The position numbers were made by a program, and so were the translations under genes. From the NCBI RefSeq assembly GCF_016583985.1, contig NZ_NRSD01000005.1:124001-188000 (forward strand): a stretch of DNA of 64,000 nucleotides, written 5' to 3'. The notes beneath the pieces were generated by a model. The model was not told the DNA's origin and made no database searches. It worked only from the letters and a program-made list of their open reading frames with translations. The DNA comes from Thiocapsa imhoffii (GTDB taxonomy: Bacteria; Pseudomonadota; Gammaproteobacteria; Chromatiales; Chromatiaceae). Shown here in pieces: positions 29,027 to 37,350 of the stretch (its first letter is position 1; each line of letters opens with the position of its first letter).

Positions 29027-29485
29027 GTGCCGACAGTTGATGAGACACCCGAGTTGACCTTCGATTGGCTTGTGCGCGTGTACTACGAGGATACGGACGC
29101 CGGTGGGGTCGTCTACCATGGGCGCTATCTGAATTTTTTCGAGCGGGCGAGAACCGAATGGCTGCGGACGCTTGGATACGAACAGGATCGGCTGCGTGAG
29201 CAAGAGGGAATCCTCTTTGCCGTACGGCATGTCGACATCGATTATCTGGCTCCGGCTCGGTTCAACGACGCCTTGCGTCTCGCGGCGCGATTGACCCGCG
29301 TGGCTGGAGCGAGCCTCGAGTTCGAGCAACACGCCCTGCGGGACGCGGACGGTAGCTGTTGTTGCCGAGCACAGGTGAAGGTCGCCTGCGTCGACACCGA
29401 AACACTGCGCCCGACCCGCCTGCCGCGTCACCTTGCGTCTGATCTGCTGGTCTTGATGCGCGCCCCCGCGGAGTCTCCTTCATGA
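29027..29485 (+). CDS. ybgC: Tol-Pal-associated acyl-CoA thioesterase YbgC
   Basis: Hot-dog-fold thioesterase, 152 residues. RVYYEDTDAGGVVYHGRYLNFFERARTEWLR (about 12-42) contains the catalytic Asp (EDTDAGG) and the family signature. Start GTG 29027. It is the usual first gene of the tol-pal cluster and its stop overlaps tolQ by ATGA. Confidence 0.92.
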   Translation: MPTVDETPELTFDWLVRVYYEDTDAGGVVYHGRYLNFFERARTEWLRTLGYEQDRLREQEGILFAVRHVDIDYLAPARFNDALRLAARLTRVAGASLEFEQHALRDADGSCCCRAQVKVACVDTETLRPTRLPRHLASDLLVLMRAPAESPS

Positions 29486-30156
29486 CGTCCGACCTCTCCT
29501 TATTCAGCCTCATCCTGCAGGCCAGTCTGGTCGTCCAATTGGTGCTCTTGGTGCTGGTGCTGGCTTCCATCACCTCCTGGATGATGATCTTCGATCGCGC
29601 TCGCGTCCTCACGAGTGCGCGTAAAAAGGCGGCCGCCTTCGAAGAGCGATTCTGGTCTGGCGGGGATCTCAGCGCCCTCTACATGGATCTCAGCCAAGGC
29701 AAGCAGGGCGAGCAGGGACTGGCGTCGATCTTCCGTGCCGGCTTCAAGGAATATGTGCGCTTGCGCAAGATCGAGGGCAACGATCTCATGGCCGTCCTGC
29801 ACGGCAGCGAACGCGCCATGCGCGTGGCGCTGAGCCGCGAGGTCGATCGCCTGGAAACCAGTCTGAACTTCCTGGCTACCGTTGGGTCGACAAGTCCCTA
29901 TATCGGCCTGTTCGGCACCGTCTGGGGCATCATGCACGCCTTCCATGCCCTAGGGAACGTGGAGCAAGCGACCCTCGCGCTGGTTGCCCCGGGAATCTCG
30001 GAGGCGCTGGTCGCAACCGCGATCGGTCTGTTTGCGGCGATCCCCGCGGTGATTGCCTACAACCGATATTCCGATCAAGTCGAGCGCCTGAGCAACCGCT
30101 ACGAGGAGTTCATGGAGGAGTTCTCGAGCCTGTTGCAGCGTCAGGGTCAGGCCTGA
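29482..30156 (+). CDS. tolQ: Tol-Pal system proton channel subunit TolQ
   Basis: Inner-membrane component of the TolQRA motor that constricts the outer membrane during division. 224 residues with three membrane segments: residues 12-35, and the pair around 130-190 containing VGSTSPYIGLFGTVWGIMHAF and APGISEALVATAIGLFAAIPAV, the ExbB/TolQ/MotA motif. Coupled to ybgC and followed by tolR after 20 bases. Confidence 0.95.
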   Translation: MTSDLSLFSLILQASLVVQLVLLVLVLASITSWMMIFDRARVLTSARKKAAAFEERFWSGGDLSALYMDLSQGKQGEQGLASIFRAGFKEYVRLRKIEGNDLMAVLHGSERAMRVALSREVDRLETSLNFLATVGSTSPYIGLFGTVWGIMHAFHALGNVEQATLALVAPGISEALVATAIGLFAAIPAVIAYNRYSDQVERLSNRYEEFMEEFSSLLQRQGQA

Positions 30157-30176
30157 GCGAGCGAGGATTAGGCATC

Positions 30177-30623
30177 ATGCTCAAACGTGCCCGCGTCCGG
30201 CAGCGGCGCCGGCCGATGTCCGAGATCAATGTCGTCCCTTACATTGACGTGATGCTGGTGTTACTCGTCATCTTCATGGTGACGGCGCCGCTCATCACCC
30301 AGGGCGTGAAGGTCGCGTTACCACAAGAGCGTGCCGGCGGCATTCCCAGTCCGACGACGGATGCCGTCATCATTACGGTCGATCAGTTTGGTGATTTCTA
30401 CATCGATATCGGTGAGGACAAGAATGCCCCGGCGAGCGAGCAGATTTTGTTCGAACGCATCCGTGTGGTGCTCCAATACCAGCCTGGCACCCCGATCCTG
30501 GTGCGGGCGGACAATCGCGTTGAATACGGTCGTGTGGTGCGGGCGATGGTGATCGCTCAAGCCGCCGGTGCTCCGGACGTCGGACTGGTGACGGTGCCTC
30601 CCGAGCGTTCCGAGCGTCGCTAG
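30177..30623 (+). CDS. tolR: Tol-Pal system protein TolR
   Basis: ExbD/TolR family, 148 residues. The single membrane helix contains YIDVMLVLLVIFMV, whose Asp takes part in proton conduction with TolQ; the C-terminal half is the periplasmic peptidoglycan-binding domain. Preceded by SEINVVPY, as expected. Confidence 0.95.
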   Translation: MLKRARVRQRRRPMSEINVVPYIDVMLVLLVIFMVTAPLITQGVKVALPQERAGGIPSPTTDAVIITVDQFGDFYIDIGEDKNAPASEQILFERIRVVLQYQPGTPILVRADNRVEYGRVVRAMVIAQAAGAPDVGLVTVPPERSERR

Positions 30624-30640
30624 CACCGACGACTCCAAAC

Positions 30641-31948
30641 ATGTGGAACATCCTGCGGCGCAATCCTGGTGCACTCTATGGTTCGCTGGCGCTGCACGTC
30701 TTCTGCGCCTTGCTCCTCTTCGTTGGCATCCACATCGATCACCCGGTCACGGATGCCGGCAGCAAGGCGCGTGTGGTGCAGGCAAGCCTCGTCAGTGATG
30801 CCGCGCTCGAGGAAATGGTCGCCCAGTTTGCCGCCGAGCAAACCCAGCGCGCCGCCGGTCCCGAACTGAGCGAGCCGGTCCCGGGTGACACTGCCGCTGC
30901 AATGCCGCCGAGTCCCGCCGTGACAGACGAGGCCGCGGCACCCCTGGACACCGCGCAGGCGGCTCAGCTGGAGAGCGAGCGGCTGGCCGCCGAGCAGGCC
31001 GCCGAGGCCGAGCGTCAGGAGGCGTTTCGAGAGGCCGAGTTGCAACGTCAGGCCGAGGCTGAACGGTTGGACGCCGAGCGCTTGGAAGCCGAGCGCTTGG
31101 CGGCCGAGCAACAGCGTCTTGAGGCCGCCCGACGAGCCGCGGAGGACGCGGCGCGGGCCGAGGCGCAACGACTTGCCGCCGAGGCGCAAGCGCGCGCGGA
31201 GGAACAGGCCGCTGAGCGCCGACGCCGCGAGGCCGAACGCCAGGCGGAGCGGCAACGTCAGGCCGAGCTCGAAGCCGAGCGTGTGGCCGCCGCCCGACTG
31301 GAGGCGGAGCGCCTCGCCGCCGAGGCCGCCGCGCGCGCCGAGGCCGAACGATTAGCGGCCGCGGAACGCGCTCGCGAGGAACGCGCCGAGGCTGAGCGTC
31401 GCGCCGCCGAGGAGCGTCGTGTGCAAGCCGAGCGCGCAGCGGCTCTGCGTGCCGAGATCGAGGCCGAGCGGATGCGCGAACTCGAGGAAGAGGCGCAACG
31501 GCTTGCCCTGATGGAGGAGCAACGTCTCATCGAGGAGTTGGCCCAAGAGCAGATCGCGCGCGAAGCACGGCGCTTGGCCGAGGAGGAGCAACGCGGCTTG
31601 GCGGCCGAGACCGCGCAGCGCACGGCCACGGGTGATCGCTTTTCGGACCGTGCCACGGAACAACTCGCACGTGAAGCCGATCGCTATGTCCCCGTGATTC
31701 GGGATCGTGTGCGCCAGTTCTGGGTGCGGCCGCCCGCGACGGATCGTGGTCTCGCCACTGTCGTCTCCGTCCGCTTGATCCCGGGCGGCCAGGTGGTGCC
31801 CGACAGCGTGCGGGTGGTGCAAAGCAGCGGCAACATGGCATTCGATCAGTCCGTCGTCGCCGCCGTGAATCAGGCCTCACCCCTCCCCGTGCCTTCGGGT
31901 CCGCTGTTCGAGCGGTTTCGGGAGTTCAATTTCACCTTCAGACCATAA
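30641..31948 (+). CDS. tolA: Cell envelope integrity protein TolA
   Basis: 435 residues linking the inner-membrane motor to Pal. One N-terminal membrane segment (ALYGSLALHVFCALLLFVGIHI), then a very long Ala/Glu/Arg-rich helix (about residues 110-330) of near-repeated RLAAEEA-type units, then the globular C-terminal domain III (RVRQFWVRPPATDRGLATVVSVRLIPGGQV...). The low-complexity coiled-coil DNA makes long antisense frames. Confidence 0.94.
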   Translation: MWNILRRNPGALYGSLALHVFCALLLFVGIHIDHPVTDAGSKARVVQASLVSDAALEEMVAQFAAEQTQRAAGPELSEPVPGDTAAAMPPSPAVTDEAAAPLDTAQAAQLESERLAAEQAAEAERQEAFREAELQRQAEAERLDAERLEAERLAAEQQRLEAARRAAEDAARAEAQRLAAEAQARAEEQAAERRRREAERQAERQRQAELEAERVAAARLEAERLAAEAAARAEAERLAAAERAREERAEAERRAAEERRVQAERAAALRAEIEAERMRELEEEAQRLALMEEQRLIEELAQEQIAREARRLAEEEQRGLAAETAQRTATGDRFSDRATEQLAREADRYVPVIRDRVRQFWVRPPATDRGLATVVSVRLIPGGQVVPDSVRVVQSSGNMAFDQSVVAAVNQASPLPVPSGPLFERFREFNFTFRP

Positions 31949-31965
31949 GCGCTAGGACTGTGCCC

Positions 31966-33294
31966 ATGTCTCGACAACCGCGTTGTCATCCCCGCGTCGC
32001 ACTGCGTCTCGATCTGCTGATGGTGTTGCTCTGCGGTCTCTGCTGCGGAGTCGGGTCGGCGCAGGCCCGACTCAACATCGAGGTCACGGGTGGGGTTGAG
32101 GCCGCGCAGCCGATTGCGATCGTTCCCTTCGGAGTTAGTGACGGGTTGATCCCACCGGTCGATGTGGCGTCCGTGATCGCCTCCGACCTGGCTCGCACCG
32201 GTCGCTTCCGAGCGCTTCCCACCCGTGACATGCTCGCCATGCCATCGCGCCATGATGACGTGGATCTGCGCGATTGGAGTCTGCTTGGCATGAACAACTT
32301 GGTGATTGGGCGCGTCGAGCCGGAGGGGGCCGGGTTTAAGGTGGAGTTCACCCTCTATGACGTCTTTCGCGGCCAGCAGCTCGCGAGCAGTAGCGTGACC
32401 TCCACCGCGCCGGGCCTGCGTAATGCCGCGCACCGGATCGCTGACATCATCTATGAACAGCTCACCGGTCAGCGGGGTGTCGCGGCGACCCGCATCGCCT
32501 ATGTCACCTCCAGCGGAGAGGGTGAGTCCCAAACCGTGACCCTGCGGGTGGCCGATGCCGATGGCGCCAATCCGCAGACCATCGTGTCCTCGGGCGAGCC
32601 CATCATGTCGCCGGCCTGGTCGCCGGATGGACGCCGTCTGGCCTACGTCTCATTCGAGAACAAGCGCCCGGCGATCTACATCCAGGAACTGGCAACGGGG
32701 CGGCGCGACCTGGTCGCGAGTCACCCCGGTATCAATGGTTCGCCGGCCTTCTCGCCGGACGGTCGCAAGCTCGCGATGACCCTCTCCAAGGACGGTAACC
32801 CGGAGATCTATGTGCTGAATCTTCTGACGCGCGAACTCGTGCGCCTGACTGATCACTTCGCCATCGACACCGAACCGGCCTGGTCGCCCGATGGTCGTGA
32901 GATCATCTTCACCTCCGATCGTGGTGGGAGCCCGCAGATCTATCGCATGTCCGCGGACGGTGGACCCGCGCAGCGCATCAGCTTCGAAGGCGACTACAAT
33001 GCGCGTGCCTCGTATGCGCCAGATGGTCGCTCCATCGTCCTGGTCACCCGGGCCGGTGGGCGCTTTCGGATTGGCTTGATGGATCTCGACAGTGGCTTCA
33101 CGCGCCTCTTGAGTAACGGCAGTCTCGATGAGTCACCGAGTTTCGCGCCGAACGGGAGCATGGTAATTTACGCGACCATTCAGGGCGGGCGCGGCATCCT
33201 TGCGGTCTCCTCGATCGACGGTGGCGGCAATCAACGCCTGTCACAGGATACTGGGGAGGTGCGCGAGCCCGCCTGGTCTCCATTCATCAATTGA
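31966..33294 (+). CDS. tolB: Tol-Pal system beta-propeller protein TolB
   Basis: Periplasmic protein binding Pal and TolA. Signal peptide (LDLLMVLLCGLCCGVGSAQA), an N-terminal alpha/beta domain, then a six-bladed propeller with repeated SPAWSPDGRRLAYVS / SPAFSPDGRKLAMTL / EPAWSPDGREIIFTSDR units. About 442 residues. ATG 31966 has AGGA eight bases upstream; GTG 31960 is two codons earlier. Confidence 0.95.
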   Translation: MSRQPRCHPRVALRLDLLMVLLCGLCCGVGSAQARLNIEVTGGVEAAQPIAIVPFGVSDGLIPPVDVASVIASDLARTGRFRALPTRDMLAMPSRHDDVDLRDWSLLGMNNLVIGRVEPEGAGFKVEFTLYDVFRGQQLASSSVTSTAPGLRNAAHRIADIIYEQLTGQRGVAATRIAYVTSSGEGESQTVTLRVADADGANPQTIVSSGEPIMSPAWSPDGRRLAYVSFENKRPAIYIQELATGRRDLVASHPGINGSPAFSPDGRKLAMTLSKDGNPEIYVLNLLTRELVRLTDHFAIDTEPAWSPDGREIIFTSDRGGSPQIYRMSADGGPAQRISFEGDYNARASYAPDGRSIVLVTRAGGRFRIGLMDLDSGFTRLLSNGSLDESPSFAPNGSMVIYATIQGGRGILAVSSIDGGGNQRLSQDTGEVREPAWSPFIN

Positions 33295-33322
33295 GCCCCA
33301 TTGAGCCAGGGCGCGAGGGATC

Positions 33323-33853
33323 ATGACGGTGACTTCAAAACCGGTTGAGGTGCTATGGGGTTGTGTGCTGATCATGGCGCTGCTCGCGGTGAGCGGCTGT
33401 ACCAGTGCGCCCAAGCCCCCACCAGCCGCGGCACCCGCGAGTGGCATGACGACGCCAGCAAGCACCGCTCCACTCGAACCGGCGGTCCCGGTCTATGCCG
33501 GACCCTGGGAGGATCCCAGCAATCCGCTCTATCAGCGTACCATCTACTTCGATTACGACAAGGCGGAGGTGCGGCCCGAATACCTGCCGCTCCTGCGTAC
33601 CCATGCGCGCTATCTGGGAACGCACGCCTCGCAACGGGTCACGCTGGAAGGGCATACCGACGAGCGCGGTTCGCGTGAATACAACCTCGCGCTCGGCGAT
33701 CAGCGTGCCGAAGCCGTGCGGCGGTTGATGATCGCCGATGGGGTGCAGCCCAATCAGCTCTCGACCTTGAGTTATGGTGAGGAGCGTCCCGCCAACACGG
33801 GGCGTACCGAGCAGGCTTGGCGACAGAACCGTCGGGTCGTGATCCAATACTAA
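33323..33853 (+). CDS. pal: Peptidoglycan-associated lipoprotein Pal
   Basis: Outer-membrane lipoprotein binding diaminopimelate of peptidoglycan. Lipobox LLAVSGC (Cys about residue 27), a Pro/Ala-rich linker, then an OmpA-like domain with IYFDYDKAEVRPEY and LEGHTDERGSREYNLALGDQRAEAV. 176 residues, normal. Follows tolB by 28 bases. Confidence 0.96.
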   Translation: MTVTSKPVEVLWGCVLIMALLAVSGCTSAPKPPPAAAPASGMTTPASTAPLEPAVPVYAGPWEDPSNPLYQRTIYFDYDKAEVRPEYLPLLRTHARYLGTHASQRVTLEGHTDERGSREYNLALGDQRAEAVRRLMIADGVQPNQLSTLSYGEERPANTGRTEQAWRQNRRVVIQY

Positions 33854-33921
33854 AGGCTCCGCGAACCAGCCGCCGGTTTGTCCAAGCGGCCCGTGCGCAG
33901 CCATTTCCAGGAGAGGATGCG

Positions 33922-34797
33922 ATGGACTCCCGATCGCTCAAATGCATGCTGGCCCGTGGGCTGATCACCGCGGCCCTGGCCCTGGCCCTGCCCGCCGCTG
34001 CCGTGGCCGACCCCATGCTCGAAGGTCGGATCGCGCGGATCGAACGGATCCTCGATAACCAGGCCGGCTCGGAACTCCTGCTGCAAATGCAACAGATGCA
34101 GATGGAGATGCAGGAACTGCGTGGGCTCGTTGAGCTGCAGCATTTCGAGATTCAGCGCCTCCAGCGGCAGCAACGCGGCCAATTCATCGATGGCGATTCA
34201 CGACTCGGCAGTGAGCGCGATGACCCCCCGGATGCGCGCTTCAGCGATGGCACTCCGGTTGATCCCAATGATCCCAGCGACCTCTCGCTACCCGGCGCGC
34301 TCGACCTCAGCGTCAGCGATCCCGCTCGCAGCGCACGTCCGACGGCCTCAGGGCCGACATCGTCCGCCGCGACCGGAATTCCATCCTTGCCCTCCCCCGA
34401 AACCAGCGGCGGTAGCGAGCGCGACAGCTATGCGGCGGCGTTCGAACTGCTGAAAGATCGTCAGTTCGAGCAAGCTCAAGAGGCCTTCAACGATCTCCTG
34501 CGCCGCTATCCTCAAGGGCAATTTACCGACAATGCCCGCTATTGGCTCGCCGAGACCTACTATGCCCAGCGCAACTACCCCGCCGCGATGGCGGAATTCG
34601 ACCGGCTCGTCCAATTGAATTCGCAGAGCCCCAAAGTGCCCGGTGCCTTGCTCAAGATCGGTTCCATCCAAGCCGAGCAGGAGGATCTGGAGCAGGCCCG
34701 CGCTATCTTCCAAGAGATCATCAACCGCTACCCCCGAACCACGGAGGCACGGCTCGCGAGAAGCCGTCTTGATCAACTGGGCGCGGCCCCGCGTTGA
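33922..34797 (+). CDS. cpoB: Cell division coordinator CpoB (YbgF)
   Basis: Periplasmic TPR protein coordinating PBP1b with Tol-Pal. Signal peptide (LITAALALALPAAAVA), an N-terminal coiled coil (about 30-80, EGRIARIERILDNQ...LLQMQQMQMEMQELR), a disordered linker, then TPR repeats (YAAAFELLKDRQFEQAQEAFNDLLRRYP...). About 291 residues. ATG 33922 has AGGAGAGG upstream. Confidence 0.92.
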   Translation: MDSRSLKCMLARGLITAALALALPAAAVADPMLEGRIARIERILDNQAGSELLLQMQQMQMEMQELRGLVELQHFEIQRLQRQQRGQFIDGDSRLGSERDDPPDARFSDGTPVDPNDPSDLSLPGALDLSVSDPARSARPTASGPTSSAATGIPSLPSPETSGGSERDSYAAAFELLKDRQFEQAQEAFNDLLRRYPQGQFTDNARYWLAETYYAQRNYPAAMAEFDRLVQLNSQSPKVPGALLKIGSIQAEQEDLEQARAIFQEIINRYPRTTEARLARSRLDQLGAAPR

Positions 34798-34968
34798 GCA
34801 TCACTGCTTACGCTGGCCGGGTCAACGGATCACCAACGTCCGTTGCGCGCACCGAGCTGGTGCGTTGATGGAGGCGATCACGTTGACCTGCGCGCCACTC
34901 ATGAGCACAGGTCTCGGCTACCCCACTGGTTGCGAGACATCCTGATATAGCAGGAGCGCCAGTGGCCC

Positions 34969-34997
34969 TTCAAAACCGAACGGTGAGACCGTATAAT
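34969..34997 (+). promoter_or_regulatory. Promoter of tRNA-Lys
   Basis: TTCAAA (34969-34974), 17-base spacer, TATAAT (34992-34997), a perfect -10 hexamer. It ends 11 bases before the mature tRNA 5' end. Confidence 0.75.
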
Positions 34998-35008
34998 CAC
35001 GCACTTTA

Positions 35009-35084
35009 GCGCCCTTAGCTCAGTTGGTAGAGCATCTGACTTTTAATCAGGTGGTCGCAGGTTCGAGCCCTGCAGGGCGCACCA
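35009..35084 (+). tRNA. tRNA-Lys (anticodon UUU)
   Basis: 76 bases with a full cloverleaf: acceptor GCGCCCT pairs with AGGGCGC, D-arm TTAGCTCAGTTGGTAGAGC, anticodon stem TCTGA/TCAGG-side with loop CTTTTAA (anticodon TTT at 35042-35044), T-arm GCAGGTTCGAGCCCTGC, and encoded CCA. Its 3' part is the integration site of the element that follows, and the tRNA stays intact. Confidence 0.97.
35047..35084 (+). other. attL: 3' end of tRNA-Lys
   Basis: 38 bases identical to 39256-39293. The match covers the 3' anticodon stem, variable loop, T-arm, acceptor strand and CCA. This is the expected attachment-site layout for tyrosine-integrase elements using tRNA genes; the integrase gene lies at the other end. 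Confidence 0.92.
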
Positions 35085-35092
35085 AATTAAAC

Positions 35093-35124
35093 AAGGGCTT
35101 AGGTTCATCGCCTAAGCCCTTTTT
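35093..35124 (+). terminator. Rho-independent terminator after tRNA-Lys
   Basis: An 11-bp perfect stem (AAGGGCTTAGG with CCTAAGCCCTT), 7-base loop, followed by a T run. It lies inside the element and so replaces the terminator formerly next to the tRNA, which now sits beyond attR. Confidence 0.88.
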
Positions 35125-35140
35125 CATTGCGGAACCCAAA

Positions 35141-35163
35141 TTAGGTGACGCTGTAGGTAACAC
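35141..35163. promoter_or_regulatory. Arm-type-like integrase site, left end
   Basis: TTAGGTGACGCTGTAGGTAA and following bases recur with few differences at 39082-39105 beside the integrase gene. Two TAGGT units 12 bases apart. Repeats near both element ends are expected for integrase arm binding sites. Confidence 0.6.
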
Positions 35164-35339
35164 GCGGCTGCTGAGCGCCCAAATCCCCCGACCGCAAACC
35201 CGGTCTGAGCTTGCCCGCCAGCTCACGGATCGCCTCGACGGCTTGAGCCCGGGCGGCACAAGGGAGGGGGAACCCATGTCCCCGGATGACTGCGCTAAGG
35301 AGTCAGGCATGACCCTCACCGACAGCGCATATTCATAGA

Positions 35340-36071
35340 TCACGTCACTGTGCCCTCTGCGGGGCGCCCCTGGTTGCCCCGCAAGGCCAGCCGCCCGCCG
35401 CCTTCGTCTGCCCCGGCCATCCGCTGCTCGACGCCGTCATCGATCTCACCCTGGAGCGCAACCGCGACCTGCTCAAGCACGGCACCCTGCTGGTCGACGA
35501 GCGCGACCCCGGCACCGCGCCGCGCGTGGTCTTCTATCTGGAGCACGCCATCCAGGATGCTGGACTCACCCGCGCCGGGGAACGCCGCATCGTCTCCAAG
35601 CGCATGCTGTATGTGGAGCAGGACGCCGACGGCGCCACCCGCTACGTCCACTATGCCCCCTATCTCGACTATCGTCCGCTGGCGCCGGACGAGCCGGGAA
35701 TCGACGCCATCCTCGACCGCACCGAGTGCCGGTGGATCGACCGCGAGCTGGAAAGGAAGGCCCAGCTCTCGCCGCTCCCGCCGGTGGTACTCGGCGGTCT
35801 GTTGGTGGTCCCGATCGGACTGATCCGGGCCATGACCGGCCAGACCAGCAACGAGCCGACCCATCCGGTCGACACCCAAGCCAGCGCTGCCCGCGCTCGC
35901 GCCATCGTCATGGCGGTCGAGCGCGGCCTCGGCTTCGAGCCGACCGACCGTGAATTCGAGAAGCTCGGTTACGACATCGAGAGCCGTGTCCCAGGAACCG
36001 GCAAGCTGCGCTCCAGGCGATCGCAAAACGACTGTTCTCTTCTTTTACGAGGCGGCAGTGCGACTTGTTGA
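35340..36071 (+). pseudogene. C-terminal fragment of a helicase-like protein with DUF3883 start
   Basis: The frame reads CALCGAPLVAPQ...HPLLDAVIDLTLERNRDLLKHGTLLVDERDPG...VVFYLEHAIQDA, then AIVMAVERGLGFEPTDREFEKLGYDIESRVPGTGKLR. This resembles the C-terminal region of large DEAD/SNF2-type helicases carrying DUF3883. The helicase core is missing upstream, and after GTGKLR the expected IEVKGR-type continuation is replaced by unrelated residues to a stop at 36071. It is therefore truncated at both ends. Family assignment from memory of the motif. Confidence 0.6.
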
Positions 36072-36384
36072 CGGTCCAGCGCCAGAAGCCACGGAAACAG
36101 CCGCGAATCCTGGAGAAGACGCAGCCTATGTCGACATCATGGCCACGTTTTGCGCGCAATACGGCCTAGACGGGAACGGCGTCACGGAGGAGGACGAAGC
36201 GCTTCACTCGGCCCTCGAGACCTTCGGGCGGTATAACGTTGGCTATCACGTCTGGCCATATTGGCGTGAATATGTTCAGAACACATGCGCGCGCATGGGT
36301 ATCCCGCCGATTCCGGTTCCGATGTATCGGCTTCCAGCGTCGTCCGCACCTAACGCCGACAGGATCAGTGAATCGACACCATGA
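36058..36384 (+). CDS. Hypothetical protein in integrative element
   Basis: About 108 residues from a GTG at 36058 with GAGG about six bases upstream; ATG 36139 would give 81 residues. Reads IMATFCAQYGLDGNGVTEEDEALHSALETFGRYNVGYHVWPYWREYVQNTCARMGIPPIPVPMYR, acidic then aromatic-rich. No known motif. Lower GC than its neighbours. Could be a real accessory gene or a remnant. Confidence 0.45.
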   Translation: MRLVDGPAPEATETAANPGEDAAYVDIMATFCAQYGLDGNGVTEEDEALHSALETFGRYNVGYHVWPYWREYVQNTCARMGIPPIPVPMYRLPASSAPNADRISESTP

Positions 36385-36402
36385 GGGTTCCAGGAGGAGA
36401 CC

Positions 36403-36605
36403 ATGGGGTTCTGGCATACCGGGTATTTTGAGTTCAAGGATCCGCTGGATCTTGACGGCGCCTACAAGCCAGGTCCGACGATCTATCGCTGCCAACAGTG
36501 CGAAGCGACCTTCAACACAGCGGGCGCTGCGGACGCACCGTTTCGGGCATCATACCCACTACCGACCAACCCTCTTTCTCGCCGGCCGTGAAGTCGGGAC
36601 GACGC
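36403..36605 (+). pseudogene. Frameshifted small zinc-finger-like gene
   Basis: Starts MGFWHTGYFEFKDPLDLDGAYKPGPTIYRCQQCEATF and ends 62 codons later in an unrelated tail. Shifting frame near 36524 gives ALRTHRFGHHTHYRPTLFLAGREVG, which completes a C2H2-like pattern (CxxC ... HxxxxHH). A one-base indel in the GC-rich run there explains this. Function unknown. Confidence 0.4.
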
Positions 36606-36793
36606 CCGCGCGCGACCATCGCGCGGGCGAATCGCAGCAGGCTTACGCCATCCTCGGGGGATGCGGCGAAGTGGCGGACGAGGGCCTCGGTGCATCCGCG
36701 CAGCGCGTCGCCTTCCTCCGTGCCGGCTTCGAGCGCGTCATCGGTTCGGTCGTCGTCCGGAACCAATGCGGCCAATCCCTTTGGCGCGCTCAT
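36512..36793 (-). CDS. Small hypothetical frame downstream of the XRE pseudogene
   Basis: 93 residues from ATG 36793, acidic N-terminus (LAALVPDDDRTDDALEAGTEEGDALRG) and a helix-rich middle. It begins 16 bases after the regulator pseudogene on the same strand, as a second operon gene would. It overlaps the zinc-finger-like remnant on the other strand, so it may be a shadow. No known motif. Confidence 0.3.
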   Translation of the reverse strand: MSAPKGLAALVPDDDRTDDALEAGTEEGDALRGCTEALVRHFAASPEDGVSLLRFARAMVARGRRPDFTAGEKEGWSVVGMMPETVRPQRPLC

Positions 36794-36809
36794 CGAACGG
36801 AAGGCGGCC

Positions 36810-37091
36810 TCATCGTCCGGCCTCCAGTCTCAGCACGGTCTTCGATCCCGTCGCGCGGGCATACCGGTCGAGCGTGCGCAGGCTGGGCAGGGTCCGGCCA
36901 CTCTCCAGGCGGGCGACGGTCGATTACGAGGTGCCCATTCGCTCGGCGACCTGAGCTTGACTCAGGCCGGCGCGGGTGCGTGCGGCGATCAGCTCGCGGG
37001 TAACGGCGTATTCCGCCTCCATGGACTCGTATGCGGCGCGGGTCTTGGTCTCTTCCAGCAGGCGGGCCTTCAAATCTGCGAGCTTCATCAT
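36810..37091 (-). pseudogene. XRE-family helix-turn-helix (HigA-like) regulator with internal stop
   Basis: From ATG 37091: MMKLADLKARLLEETKTRAAYESMEAEYAVTRELIAARTRAGLSQAQVAERMGTS, then TAA at 36926-36924, then in the same frame STVARLESGRTLPSLRTLDRYARATGSKTVLRLEAGR to a stop at 36812-36810. The two halves together are a complete HTH_3 domain of HigA-like antitoxins. The stop falls where CAA (Gln) is usual, so a single C-to-T change inactivated it. Confidence 0.8.
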
Positions 37092-37107
37092 CGGTCACGA
37101 TGTACGT

Positions 37108-37350
37108 CTATCGCTCACGCGCGGCATAGAACGCCGTCTTGGAGACGCCCGCTTGACGCGCCATCGACGCGATGAGGGTCGGGGAGAAAGGCGCCTTGGG
37201 ACAGTCCACCGTGACCTTGTAGCGCCTGCCGCCTTCATCCTTGACCCACTGCTCGTGTGAGCCGCTGCCGCCCTTACGGTGCTCGAAACCGAGTGTGCGT
37301 AGAATCCGCTTGACCTCGGCGCAGGTCAGCGGCGGGAAGTGCCCGCTCAT
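37108..37350 (-). CDS. hicA: HicA-family mRNA interferase toxin
   Basis: 80-residue dsRBD-like toxin: PPLTCAEVKRILRTLGFEHRKGGSGSHEQWVKDEGGRRYKVTVD. The catalytic His lies in GSHEQW (H32). Such toxins cleave mRNA when not bound by HicB. Its ATG overlaps the hicB stop (ATGA), so translation is coupled. Likely function: maintenance of the element. Confidence 0.88.
   Translation of the reverse strand: MSGHFPPLTCAEVKRILRTLGFEHRKGGSGSHEQWVKDEGGRRYKVTVDCPKAPFSPTLIASMARQAGVSKTAFYAARER

Noticed and set aside
30620-31822. Long minus-strand frames in tolA
   Set aside because: Mirror frames of the Ala/Glu/Arg-rich coiled coil (Leu/Gly- or Arg/Ser-rich), not genes.
35024-35338. Open frame starting inside tRNA-Lys
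   Set aside because: Translation of tRNA sequence (AGSSPAGRT-type), a classic artefact.
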